Shown one piece after another: positions 17,527-25,394 of a stretch of 64,000 nucleotides of DNA. Position 1 is the stretch's first letter, and each line of letters starts with the position of its first letter. Below the pieces are notes generated by a model. It worked only from the letters and a program-made list of their open reading frames with translations. It was not told the DNA's origin and ran no database searches. Both the position numbers and the translations under genes were made by a program. This stretch comes from JAGLOK01 sp963676355 (lineage in GTDB: Bacteria > Bacillota > Clostridia > Christensenellales > UMGS416): contig OY781093.1 of the NCBI GenBank assembly GCA_963676355.1, forward strand, positions 124,001-188,000. Reading direction: 5' to 3'.

Positions 17527-19400
17527 GTGAAAATAAAAAAATTAAAGCCAGGCCTAGAAGAGGTGGCGGCCCCGGAATGCACGGTGGCGGCATGCCTGTT
17601 GAAAAGCCCAAGAACTTTAGAAAATCTTTCAGACGTTTGGTTGGATATCTTGCCAGAAAAAGAGGCGCTCTTATAACAGTCTTAATTCTTGCTATAGCCA
17701 GCGTTTCATTTGCAATAATCGGTCCTAAGCTATTAGGCAATGCTACAACTGAAATTTTTAAAGGCATTATGCTTAAGGCAAAAGGTGCCCCTGGCGCAGC
17801 AATAAATTTCGACGAAATCAAAAGGATTCTATTAATAGTTGTATCGCTTTACTTAATTAGTGGACTTCTTGATTATATCCAACAATTTATAATGGCGGGC
17901 ACTGCTCAGAAAATAGTGTATGGAATGAGAAACGAAGTGAAGGCAAAGCTCTCAAGGCTTCCACTTAAATACTTTGACTCAAAATCACACGGCGAAATCT
18001 TAAGCCGTATAACAAACGATATTGACACCATTGGAAACACCTTGCAGCAAAGCGTGACACAAGTTATAACATCTGTTACAACAATAATCGGTGTAGCCGT
18101 TATGATGGTTACTATATCAGGTATTATGACGCTTGCCACAGTGCTTGTTATCCCTCTTGCGATGTTTGCTGCGCAGTTTGTAATTAAGCGTTCGCAAAAG
18201 TATTTTAAAGGCCAACAAAAAGAAATCGGCAATATAAACGGTCACGTTGAAGAGATGTATTCCGGACACAACATTATAAAAGCTTATTCTAAAGAGTCGG
18301 ACTCTATCGAAGAGTTTAACGCTATAAACGAAAGACTTTACACAGTCGGTTGGAAGGCACAGTTTATCTCGGGCATAATGATGCCACTTATGAATATTAT
18401 AAACAACTTAAGCTATATCGTAATTTGTGTTATTGGCGGAATACTAGTTATAAACAACAAAATCCAAATCGGTGATGTGCAGGCATTCATTCAATATTCA
18501 AGAAGGTTTACACAACCCATCGCACAAACTGCTCAAATTACTAACGTAATGCAATCAGCCATAGCTGCAGCAGAGCGTGTATTTGAAGTGCTGGATGAAG
18601 CCGAAATGACGAGTGATCCCAAAAAACCGGAAGTTCTCTCATCTGTTCAAGGCAGTGTTGATTTTGAACATGTGTCATTCGGATATGATGAAGGTATAAC
18701 AATCATTAAAGATATGAACCTCAAAGTAAATCCGGGAGACGTTATCGCTATAGTCGGACCAACAGGCGCCGGAAAAACAACTCTTGTAAATCTGCTTATG
18801 CGTTTTTATGACATTGACTCAGGAAAAATAAAGATTGACGGAATCGATACAAGCAAATCAACAAGGCACAACCTCCGCGAATCTTTCGGTATGGTTTTAC
18901 AAGACACTTGGCTGTTTAACGGAACAATAAAAGAAAACATTGCTTACGGCAATGACAAAGCCTCAGATGAAGAGATAATATCAGCTGCAAAAATAGCACA
19001 TGCTGATCACTTCATTCGTACGCTTCCTGCAGGTTACGACACAGTCTTAAACGAGGATGCTACAAACATTTCTCAAGGACAGCGTCAGCTTTTAACTATA
19101 GCTCGCGCACTTCTTGCAGATCCGAAAATATTAATACTTGATGAAGCAACAAGCTCCGTTGATACTCGTACCGAGCAATATATTCAAAACGGCATGATAG
19201 AGCTGATGCGCGGACGTACAAGCTTTGTTATAGCCCATAGGCTCTCAACTATCCGAGACGCTTCTACAATACTCGTTATGAACGAAGGTGAGATAATAGA
19301 GCAAGGCAATCACAAGCAGCTCATGGATCAAAATGGCTTCTATGCTGACCTTTACAACTCACAGTTTACTGGAGCTGATTTGACTGGACGTCCTGCTTAA
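17523..19400 (+). CDS. ABC exporter half-transporter with intact Walker B (heterodimer subunit B)
   Basis: The product is 625 residues with a Gly/Met-rich cytoplasmic lead (GGGPGMHGGGMP), six membrane helices and an ATPase domain. Walker A is GPTGAGKTT, Walker B LILDEATSSVD with the catalytic Glu, and H-loop IAHRLST. The signature is NISQGQRQ rather than LSGGQ, which pairs with the degenerate site of the partner. This complementary pattern supports an obligate heterodimer with one active ATP site. Translation is coupled to subunit A, and a strong terminator follows. Confidence 0.92.
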   Translation: MSENKKIKARPRRGGGPGMHGGGMPVEKPKNFRKSFRRLVGYLARKRGALITVLILAIASVSFAIIGPKLLGNATTEIFKGIMLKAKGAPGAAINFDEIKRILLIVVSLYLISGLLDYIQQFIMAGTAQKIVYGMRNEVKAKLSRLPLKYFDSKSHGEILSRITNDIDTIGNTLQQSVTQVITSVTTIIGVAVMMVTISGIMTLATVLVIPLAMFAAQFVIKRSQKYFKGQQKEIGNINGHVEEMYSGHNIIKAYSKESDSIEEFNAINERLYTVGWKAQFISGIMMPLMNIINNLSYIVICVIGGILVINNKIQIGDVQAFIQYSRRFTQPIAQTAQITNVMQSAIAAAERVFEVLDEAEMTSDPKKPEVLSSVQGSVDFEHVSFGYDEGITIIKDMNLKVNPGDVIAIVGPTGAGKTTLVNLLMRFYDIDSGKIKIDGIDTSKSTRHNLRESFGMVLQDTWLFNGTIKENIAYGNDKASDEEIISAAKIAHADHFIRTLPAGYDTVLNEDATNISQGQRQLLTIARALLADPKILILDEATSSVDTRTEQYIQNGMIELMRGRTSFVIAHRLSTIRDASTILVMNEGEIIEQGNHKQLMDQNGFYADLYNSQFTGADLTGRPA

Positions 19401-19420
19401 CATTAATTTAATAATCTAAA

Positions 19421-19450
19421 AAAGAACGGGGTACCTCCCGTTCTTTTTTT
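19421..19450 (+). terminator. Rho-independent terminator of the ABC exporter operon
   Basis: AAAGAACGGG (19421-19430) pairs with CCCGTTCTTT (19437-19446), followed by a T run to 19450. Confidence 0.9.
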
Positions 19451-19451
19451 A

Positions 19452-19460
19452 TGCTATAAT
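19452..19460 (+). promoter_or_regulatory. Extended -10 promoter for the CXXC peptide-polyferredoxin operon
   Basis: TGCTATAAT directly follows the upstream terminator. The predicted transcript start (about 19467) coincides with the ATG of the next gene, implying a leaderless or nearly leaderless message. Confidence 0.5.
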
Positions 19461-19466
19461 ATTTTA

Positions 19467-19607
19467 ATGAAAACTAAGCTTTCCGTTAAAATCACAATTA
19501 CAATTTTAGCCGTTGCTGCAATAGCTTTTGGCATATTCCAAGAAGAAGCGGTTACCGTTTTAAACAAGGCGATATATATTTGTCTTGAGTGCATAGGTAT
19601 TGGCTAA
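19467..19607 (+). CDS. Small membrane peptide with C-terminal CLEC motif (CD1871A-like CXXC family)
   Basis: A 46-residue reading frame begins at the ATG at 19467. It has a short basic start, one hydrophobic helix (ITITILAVAAIAFGIF) and a C-terminal NKAIYICLECIGIG, that is, Cys-x-x-Cys near the very end. This resembles the small CXXC proteins annotated as the CD1871A family in Clostridia, which sit beside 4Fe-4S polyferredoxin genes. The stop overlaps the start of the next gene (TAATG), so translation is coupled. No ribosome site precedes its ATG. A role in electron transfer or cofactor handling is inferred from position only. Confidence 0.7.
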   Translation: MKTKLSVKITITILAVAAIAFGIFQEEAVTVLNKAIYICLECIGIG

Positions 19608-20443
19608 TGAAGATAAAAAGATGGATTGTACAAGCTTTTGCACTTCTTGTCCAAAACCCAATACTAGGCAATTTCTTTAAAGGAAAAATTTATCAGGGCA
19701 AAACAAAACATGTATGTGTCCCTGGGCTTAACTGCTACTCATGCCCGGGAGCAGTTGGTTCATGTCCCATTGGCTCTTTGCAGGCGGTGCTTGCCAGCGC
19801 AAAATACAAAATTTCATTTTATGTTTCAGGCTTGATTGTGCTTTTTGGAATGGTCGCCGGAAAATGGATTTGCGGATGGCTTTGCCCAATGGGATGGCTT
19901 CAGGATTTGCTTCACAAAATTCCAATTAAAAAAATTAAGCTGCCTAAAAAATTAAAATGGCTGGAACACTCAAAATATGTTTTTTTGGGTTTGTTTGTTA
20001 TAGGGTTTCCACTGCTGATTGTAAACAGCATTGGCCTTGGTGATCCATGGTACTGTAAATATATCTGCCCTTCAGGAACTGTGTTTGCTTCCTTCCCTCT
20101 CATGATTACAAATCCTCAGCTTCGCGATTCCATCGGGTGGCTGTTCATTTGGAAAGTATCGCTGGCTGTTGCAATCCTTGCAGCATCTGTTTTCATATAT
20201 AGATTCTTCTGTCGTTTCTTCTGTCCTCTTGGCGCAATATACGGCTTATTTAACAAAATATCATTTCTTAGAATGTCTGTTGACATGGATAAATGTATCA
20301 GCTGCAAAAAATGCGAGAAAGTGTGCAAGCTTGATATTTATACTTCTAAGTCCCCAAATCACACAGCATGCATACGCTGTGGCGATTGTCGGGAAGTTTG
20401 CCCAACAAAAGCTATCGACCAAAAGTTCACACTTCGTTCATAA
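19607..20443 (+). CDS. NapH-like membrane polyferredoxin (4Fe-4S) 1
   Basis: The product is 278 residues from the ATG at 19607, which overlaps the previous stop; the GTG at 19589 is less likely. About four membrane helices carry the CxxxCP pairs of NapH/NosR/CcoG-type proteins: CGWLCPMGWLQDLL and CRFFCPLGAIYGL. The C-terminal cytoplasmic part has two ferredoxin clusters, CISCKKCEKVCK and CIRCGDCREVCPTKAID. An extra N-terminal YSCPGAVGSCPIG is present. Family members move electrons between the quinone pool or soluble donors and periplasmic partners. It forms a unit with the CXXC peptide and a second polyferredoxin. Confidence 0.85.
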   Translation: MKIKRWIVQAFALLVQNPILGNFFKGKIYQGKTKHVCVPGLNCYSCPGAVGSCPIGSLQAVLASAKYKISFYVSGLIVLFGMVAGKWICGWLCPMGWLQDLLHKIPIKKIKLPKKLKWLEHSKYVFLGLFVIGFPLLIVNSIGLGDPWYCKYICPSGTVFASFPLMITNPQLRDSIGWLFIWKVSLAVAILAASVFIYRFFCRFFCPLGAIYGLFNKISFLRMSVDMDKCISCKKCEKVCKLDIYTSKSPNHTACIRCGDCREVCPTKAIDQKFTLRS

Positions 20444-20507
20444 TCACCATAAACTCCTGTTATAGAAAAGGTTTACATTCATAACACAACTTTTAAGGAG
20501 ATATTAT

Positions 20508-21350
20508 ATGAACGTAAAAACAAAATGGTTTAGGCATGCATTGCAGATTTTCTTTTTTGTGCTTATTGGAATGTTTGCTGTAAACCACGTGCTTGGAGAA
20601 AGCGGTACTTCCCTCTTTTCTTCTATTTTGCCTGATGTATCACTGCATGCAATCTGCCCATTTGGTGGTGTAGAAAGTGCACTAAGCTTAGTAACTGCAG
20701 GTACATTGGTTCAAAAGCTGCAAATGTCCACTTTGGTTATGACTGTCATAATCATACTCATCACTTTGATTTTCGGAGCAGTCTTTTGCTCCTTTGTCTG
20801 CCCACTTGGTTCCATTCAAGAATGGATAGGAAAGCTTGGCAGAAAAATATTCAAAAAGAAGTACAACACTTTTATTCCAAAGAAAGTGCACAACGTTCTG
20901 AAATATTTCAGATACGTTTCACTCATAGCAGTTGTTGTATTAACATACAACGCCGCAACACTCGTTTTTCTTGAAGTAGATCCCTATTATGCTCTATATC
21001 ACTTTTTCACCGACGAAGTCACTATCGGAAGCCTAGTCGTTTTGGGAATAACTTTGATTGGTTCTCTTTTTGTAGAGCGCCCTTGGTGTAAATATGCCTG
21101 TCCTTACGGTGCTTTCCTTGGCCTTATCGGAAAAATTTCACTATTTAAAATAAAAAGAAATACAGACACATGCACAAACTGCAATCTTTGTAATAAAAAA
21201 TGTCCGATGAATATTGATATTGATAAAAAGAAAACAGTTTACGACGGCCTTTGCAACAAATGTCTTGAATGCACCGACACGGGATTATGCAAGCCAAACT
21301 CTCTTTCTTTCAGCTTTGGCAAGAAAAAGGAGGCATCAGATGAAAATTAA
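20508..21350 (+). CDS. NapH-like membrane polyferredoxin (4Fe-4S) 2
   Basis: The product is 280 residues with an AAGGAG ribosome site. It has the same plan as its upstream neighbour: CSFVCPLGSIQEW and CKYACPYGAFLGL after membrane helices, then clusters CTNCNLCNKKCPM and a final cysteine set CNKCLECTDTGLC. The early segment HAICPFGGVES parallels the extra cysteine region of polyferredoxin 1. The duplication suggests a two-subunit membrane electron conduit. It overlaps the following anchored protein by 11 bases, so the two are cotranslated. Confidence 0.85.
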   Translation: MNVKTKWFRHALQIFFFVLIGMFAVNHVLGESGTSLFSSILPDVSLHAICPFGGVESALSLVTAGTLVQKLQMSTLVMTVIIILITLIFGAVFCSFVCPLGSIQEWIGKLGRKIFKKKYNTFIPKKVHNVLKYFRYVSLIAVVVLTYNAATLVFLEVDPYYALYHFFTDEVTIGSLVVLGITLIGSLFVERPWCKYACPYGAFLGLIGKISLFKIKRNTDTCTNCNLCNKKCPMNIDIDKKKTVYDGLCNKCLECTDTGLCKPNSLSFSFGKKKEASDEN

Positions 21351-21726
21351 TAGACTTATAGTTGCAATAAGCGTATTGATACTAATCTTTGGTGGAGTGT
21401 ACTTAAGCCAAAAGCTCGGATTCTGGCAGACCAAAAACTCCGGAGGCGGAAGAGGCGGCGATCATGAAACGGAGTCTTTAGAGCATGAGGATTTGGAAGG
21501 CACCGAAAATTCAGAGTACATCACAGAAGAAGATCATGAGTCATCGGAACTTGTTACAGGCTCTACAACAGTAAAAGACCTGTTGGACAAAGGAATCTCT
21601 TCCGAGCAGATTATTAATATAGTTGGAGAATATGAAAACGAAGATCAGCTTATAAAAGATGTGGCCACTCAAAACGGATTAAGCTTTGGCAAAGTGAAAA
21701 CTTCATTAAATGAACTTATGGAATAA
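21340..21726 (+). CDS. Membrane-anchored acidic protein of the polyferredoxin operon, function unknown
   Basis: The product is 128 residues from the ATG at 21340, with AAGGAGG just upstream inside the previous gene. One N-terminal helix (about 4-24) is followed by a Gly/Glu/His-rich linker and a small helical C-terminal domain beginning TTVKDLLDKGISSEQI. That last element resembles short helical modules attached to some anaerobic membrane redox proteins, but I do not recognise a named family. It has no cysteines and so cannot bind a cluster itself. Tight overlap with polyferredoxin 2 suggests an accessory subunit exposed outside the membrane. Confidence 0.65.
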   Translation: MKINRLIVAISVLILIFGGVYLSQKLGFWQTKNSGGGRGGDHETESLEHEDLEGTENSEYITEEDHESSELVTGSTTVKDLLDKGISSEQIINIVGEYENEDQLIKDVATQNGLSFGKVKTSLNELME

Positions 21727-21732
21727 AAAAAG

Positions 21733-21760
21733 TAGCCGCCCAATGGGCGGCTATTAAAAA
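21733..21760. terminator. Bidirectional terminator between polyferredoxin operon and symporter
   Basis: TAGCCGCCC (21733-21741) pairs with GGGCGGCTA (21745-21753). A-rich on the left and T/A-rich on the right, it can serve both convergent units. Confidence 0.75.
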
Positions 21761-21784
21761 ATTAAATATAAGAAAGGTAAAAAC

Positions 21785-23395
21785 CTAAACGGTTTTTATA
21801 TTATTGAAACATTTGTTAAGATGCTCTTTGTCGTACTTCGCCTTTGTGGAAAGACCCACTACAACCGTTACAATAATAGATATTGTAAGTGCGATAACTA
21901 TTGGGTCAACAAATTCTACCATTGTTCCTTCTGGAGCCAGTGTAGGTTTTCCAAAAATAGCCTGACATACTTTAAGCACAACTGATTCCTTTGAGTGAAC
22001 AAACATCATCCACAAAAGGCTGGTTCCAAATCCTGAAAGCATTCCTGAAATAGCAGCCTTTTTTGACATCTTTGGGAAGTACAAAGCTCCCACATACATG
22101 GGTAGAAAGGATGCTCCACATAACCCAAAGAACAAACCTGTGCTAATCGCAATGGCTCCGTCCCATATCTGGGGCAGTGTATATGCTAAGACCAATGTCA
22201 GCAGTATAGCAACCAGTACACCTAATCTTGAAATAAGCATAGCCTTTTTGTCTTCCATGTTTTCAGTGTTTACTAAATCACGGCTGATAGCAGTACCCAC
22301 TGCATGAAGCTGAGAGGATATTGTAGACATGCCCGCGGCAAGCAAAACAACTAGGAAAATCGTTACATACCATGTTGGCATATAGTTTTCCAAAAAGTTC
22401 GGAATTATAGAGTCTGTCCCACCCGAGAACGCAACTGCGATTTTTCCGGTCTCTTCAAAGAAAAACACATTGCTCAAAGCACCCACTATAAATGCAACTC
22501 CTGTCATAAGCAGTATAAACACACCGCCAACTGGAATCGCACGGTTTAACTCTTTGTCGCTTTTAACTGTCATAAAGCGAACAGCAAGCTGTGGCTGTGC
22601 AAGGACACCGATGCCTACTCCCAAAGTTATTGAAGACACGACTATCCACCAATATTTTGACCAAAACTGCGGCATACTCGTCCATCCTGTAAATCCACCT
22701 TGGGCAAGCCCTGCCGTTTGTTCTTTAACCGCCGGGTTTTGCAATAAATCAGTAAGTTTCTCATGAGCGGCTGTTATTCCGCCAAGTTTCGAGTAAACAG
22801 TTACAAGAAGTATAAGCATTCCAAAAAGCATTATTGTGCCCTGAAACGCATCAGAATACATAACACCTTTTATTCCGCCATATAATACATAGGCAGCAAC
22901 TATCACGGCAAACACCAAAAGTGCCACATTGTAATTCATATTAAAACTTGTTTCTAAAAACTTTGATGCACCAATCATTACCGCTGCGGTATAGACTGGC
23001 ATAAATAAAAATATAATAATTCCTGAAAACTTTTGAAGGAACTTGGATTCAAACCTCTTTGCCAAAAATTCAGGGAAAGTGTGCGCTTGAATGTTGTGTC
23101 CCATTCTTCTTGTGCGCTTTCCAAAAACGGTAAACGCAACAAAAACACCAAGGAAAATGTTTAAAAACGTAAGCCACAATAGGCTAAACCCAAACACTCC
23201 CGCATTGCCGCCGAATCCTACTATTGCAGATGTTGAAATAAATGTTGCTCCGTATGAAAGTGCCATAACAGCCGGATGAATTGACCTTCCGCCGACCAAA
23301 TAATCTTTTGTTGTTTTTGTGTTTTTATATCCAAGAACACCAAGCAAAGCAACAACACCAAGATATAGCACTGTAATAATAACTTTTATCAGCAT
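21785..23395 (-). CDS. Sodium:solute symporter (SSS family)
   Basis: The product is 536 residues with about 13 membrane helices. The start LGYKNTKTTKDYLVGGRSIHP and the following SYGATFISTSAIVGFGG are the SSS-family signature region; the first Na+ site is expected there and in the ISSQLHAVGTAISRD helix. The family includes PanF, PutP and acetate or sugar carriers; this sequence does not let me choose. It follows a 56-residue small membrane protein in the same operon, the arrangement of SSS symporters with a small accessory subunit. The leader carries an attenuator-like RNA. Confidence 0.9.
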   Translation of the reverse strand: MLIKVIITVLYLGVVALLGVLGYKNTKTTKDYLVGGRSIHPAVMALSYGATFISTSAIVGFGGNAGVFGFSLLWLTFLNIFLGVFVAFTVFGKRTRRMGHNIQAHTFPEFLAKRFESKFLQKFSGIIIFLFMPVYTAAVMIGASKFLETSFNMNYNVALLVFAVIVAAYVLYGGIKGVMYSDAFQGTIMLFGMLILLVTVYSKLGGITAAHEKLTDLLQNPAVKEQTAGLAQGGFTGWTSMPQFWSKYWWIVVSSITLGVGIGVLAQPQLAVRFMTVKSDKELNRAIPVGGVFILLMTGVAFIVGALSNVFFFEETGKIAVAFSGGTDSIIPNFLENYMPTWYVTIFLVVLLAAGMSTISSQLHAVGTAISRDLVNTENMEDKKAMLISRLGVLVAILLTLVLAYTLPQIWDGAIAISTGLFFGLCGASFLPMYVGALYFPKMSKKAAISGMLSGFGTSLLWMMFVHSKESVVLKVCQAIFGKPTLAPEGTMVEFVDPIVIALTISIIVTVVVGLSTKAKYDKEHLNKCFNNIKTV

Positions 23396-23428
23396 ATAAA
23401 TCTCCTCTTCTAAATCTCTTCTCTTACA

Positions 23429-23599
23429 TTACAGTTTGCTGTCAATTTCCTCTTCTTTAGCTTCCCACTGAGCATCTTTTTCGGTAACATCATCTCCGCC
23501 TTTATTCCAATTTAAAATTCCATAGATGACACACAGCAGTGCTGACGCTACACATAATAAATATGCAAGCCATATTCCCGGATCAGGTATTCCAAACAT
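23429..23599 (-). CDS. Symporter small accessory protein
   Basis: A 56-residue frame starts at the ATG at 23599. The alternative ATG at 23605 is only two bases from the ribosome site GAGGGAG, whereas 23599 is eight bases away. It begins MFGIPDPGIWLAYLLCV, has one membrane helix, then YGILNWNKGG and an acidic tail. The PDP..W.AY plus NW pattern is that of the small subunits encoded just before SSS-family symporters in anaerobes. It is presumed to assemble with the symporter encoded 33 bases downstream. Confidence 0.8.
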   Translation of the reverse strand: MFGIPDPGIWLAYLLCVASALLCVIYGILNWNKGGDDVTEKDAQWEAKEEEIDSKL

Positions 23600-23625
23600 A
23601 TGCATTTCTCCCTCTTTTTTAATAT

Positions 23626-23687
23626 AAAAAGCCCGAGCGGAAAAAATCTGCTCGGGCTAAATGGGCGCTAAACCCCATTAAATAACC
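23626..23687 (-). promoter_or_regulatory. Structured leader RNA with terminator and competing hairpin (putative riboswitch or attenuator)
   Basis: Reading the minus strand, AGCCCGAGC (650-658 of the 23 kb block) pairs with GCTCGGGCT (630-638) and is followed by TTTTT: an intrinsic terminator 30 bases ahead of the coding region. Just upstream, AATGGG pairs with CCCATT around a loop containing GTTTAGCG, and an outer GGTT can pair with AGCC, the first bases of the terminator arm. The two structures are therefore mutually exclusive. The conserved-looking single strands GGTAGCGAAGAGG and TTTAGCG may form the ligand pocket. The class is not recognised; a sodium-sensing type is an inference from the symporter. 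Confidence 0.55.
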
Positions 23688-23728
23688 TCTTCGCTACCAT
23701 TCTTCCATGCCTCTTTAATATTAATTTT

Positions 23729-23757
23729 ATTTTAGATAGCAAACAGCCAAGTGTCAA
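23729..23757 (-). promoter_or_regulatory. Sigma-A promoter of the symporter operon
   Basis: On the minus strand TTGACA (752-757 of the 23 kb block) is 17 bases from TAAAAT (729-734). The transcript would begin near 23722 and carry the structured leader. Confidence 0.8.
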
Positions 23758-23887
23758 GTAGATTGTTTGATTTTTATGAAATTGTCTGCATTTTTATTCA
23801 TTTACTGATAAAAATATTTGTATATCCAACTAATATATCTTTTTTGTGTAGTTTTCTTTAACTTAATATGAATAATTTTAATATCTC

Positions 23888-23916
23888 TTGTAATCCTGAC
23901 TATTTCAGTCGATAAT
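23888..23916 (+). promoter_or_regulatory. Probable promoter of the ccdA-tlpA-msrAB operon
   Basis: TTGTAA (23888-23893) is 17 bases from GATAAT (23911-23916). A small dyad CTGA/TCAG lies in the spacer. The rest of 23758-23887 is AT-rich with nothing recognisable. Confidence 0.5.
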
Positions 23917-23947
23917 AAAATTATCAAGAAGTGAAGGAGGAAGTTAT

Positions 23948-24688
23948 ATGGAAGCTACAGCGTTTTTACCTATAGTTGTTTTCGGTGCAGGATTATTATC
24001 ATTTTTCGCACCTTGCATAGTTCCTTTGCTTCCGGTTTATGTTGGTTTTCTGTCAAAGGGTGCTAGCGAATCCATTGATTCTGCTTCCTCGGATAAACCA
24101 GAAAAAAAGAAGGTAATAAATCCAAGGCTCATTTTACAAACTCTGATATTTACTATTGGGCTTTCAACAGCTTTTATAATATTAGGTTTTGGAGCAGGAG
24201 CATTGGGTAGGCTTATAAACAACAGAATTGTTCTGTATGTAAGCGGTGCAATAGTGATTATTTTGGGCTTGCATCAAATTGGTCTTTTTAACTTCGCTTT
24301 TTTAGAACGACAGAAAAAAGTTGAGATAAAAAGAAGCAAAAGAGGCGGCATTGTGGGCGCATACCTATTAGGCCTTACATTTTCTTTAGGCTGGACACCT
24401 TGTGTGGGGCCAGTGCTTGCAACAGTGCTTGGAGTGGCAGGAAGTCAAGGTCAAGCATTGTACGGCGGATTTTTGATGATGATGTATTCTATAGGACTTG
24501 CTATCCCCTTCTTGCTGATTTCATTGTTTGCTGGATTTTTCCTAGAACGATTCAGAAAACTCAATAAACATATGAGAAAAATTCAAATAGCCGGTGGAAT
24601 TCTTATAATCATAATGGGAATTCTCCTGATGACTAATAACCTTAATATAATAACTGCTTGGTTCACAAGATTACCAAGCGCGCCATAA
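23948..24688 (+). CDS. ccdA: CcdA-type thiol:disulfide electron carrier (cytochrome c biogenesis transmembrane family)
   Basis: The product is 246 residues with six membrane helices. The two redox half-sites are FFAPCIVPLLPVYVGFL and SLGWTPCVGPVL, each with one cysteine flanked by prolines, as in CcdA and the DsbD core. CcdA carries electrons from cytoplasmic thioredoxin across the membrane to thioredoxin-like proteins outside. It is the first gene of a set with a TlpA-like lipoprotein and an MsrAB lipoprotein, so its outlet is probably methionine sulfoxide repair rather than cytochrome c maturation; no cytochrome genes are nearby. GAAGGAGG is the ribosome site. Confidence 0.92.
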   Translation: MEATAFLPIVVFGAGLLSFFAPCIVPLLPVYVGFLSKGASESIDSASSDKPEKKKVINPRLILQTLIFTIGLSTAFIILGFGAGALGRLINNRIVLYVSGAIVIILGLHQIGLFNFAFLERQKKVEIKRSKRGGIVGAYLLGLTFSLGWTPCVGPVLATVLGVAGSQGQALYGGFLMMMYSIGLAIPFLLISLFAGFFLERFRKLNKHMRKIQIAGGILIIIMGILLMTNNLNIITAWFTRLPSAP

Positions 24689-24703
24689 ACGGAGGTATTT
24701 AAA

Positions 24704-25366
24704 ATGAAAAAGAACAGATTGTTTGTTTTGACAGCATTAGTTCTTGTGAGCATATTTGCATTTGTTTCTTGCACGGCTGCGCCGACTGCAAAAGATGAAT
24801 CTACAGCATCTGCACAAGAACCGCAAATGACTGAAAATGCGGATGCGGAAAAAGATGCTATGAACGAAGACAACGATAGCAGCAATATGGCTGTTAATGA
24901 AAAGGAAAATGAGGATAATATGGATGATAAATCAACTTTTACAGGCGACGCTTATAATTTTGAACTTGAGTCAGTAAACGGCGAAACATATCAACTTTCT
25001 GACCTTGCAGGAAAAAAAGTATATATTAAGCTGTGGGCTTCATGGTGCTCCATATGCCTTGCGGGACTTGAAGAAATTGATGAGCTTTATCAAGAGTTTG
25101 AAGACAGCGAAGATGTTGTAGTCCTCACAATGGTTCCGCCAAATGCATATGGCGAGGTTGATTCTGATAAGTTTAAGAATTGGTATAGCGGCTTGACATA
25201 TTCATTCGATGTTCTTCTGGACGAAGGAGGAACTTCTATGGCACAGTATGGCGTAAGAGGATTCCCCACCTCTGTGTTTATAGACACAGATGGAAATGTT
25301 TATGACACTAAAATCGGACATGTTAAAAATGATGACATAAAAAGTATTTTAGAAAAAATGTCATAA
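24704..25366 (+). CDS. TlpA/ResA-like thioredoxin lipoprotein
   Basis: The product is 220 residues. A lipoprotein signal ends in FVSC (Cys23), followed by an acidic, Met/Asn-rich linker (about 25-75) and a thioredoxin-fold domain. The active site is WASWCSICLAG with Cys115 and Cys118, and the cis-proline region is VRGFPTSVF. Being outside the membrane and between ccdA and msrAB, it most likely receives electrons from CcdA and reduces the MsrAB protein, as Etrx proteins do in Streptococcus pneumoniae. The spacing to both neighbours is short, consistent with one operon. Confidence 0.9.
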   Translation: MKKNRLFVLTALVLVSIFAFVSCTAAPTAKDESTASAQEPQMTENADAEKDAMNEDNDSSNMAVNEKENEDNMDDKSTFTGDAYNFELESVNGETYQLSDLAGKKVYIKLWASWCSICLAGLEEIDELYQEFEDSEDVVVLTMVPPNAYGEVDSDKFKNWYSGLTYSFDVLLDEGGTSMAQYGVRGFPTSVFIDTDGNVYDTKIGHVKNDDIKSILEKMS

Positions 25367-25394
25367 ACAGGCCTTACAATAAGGATGTGATATT

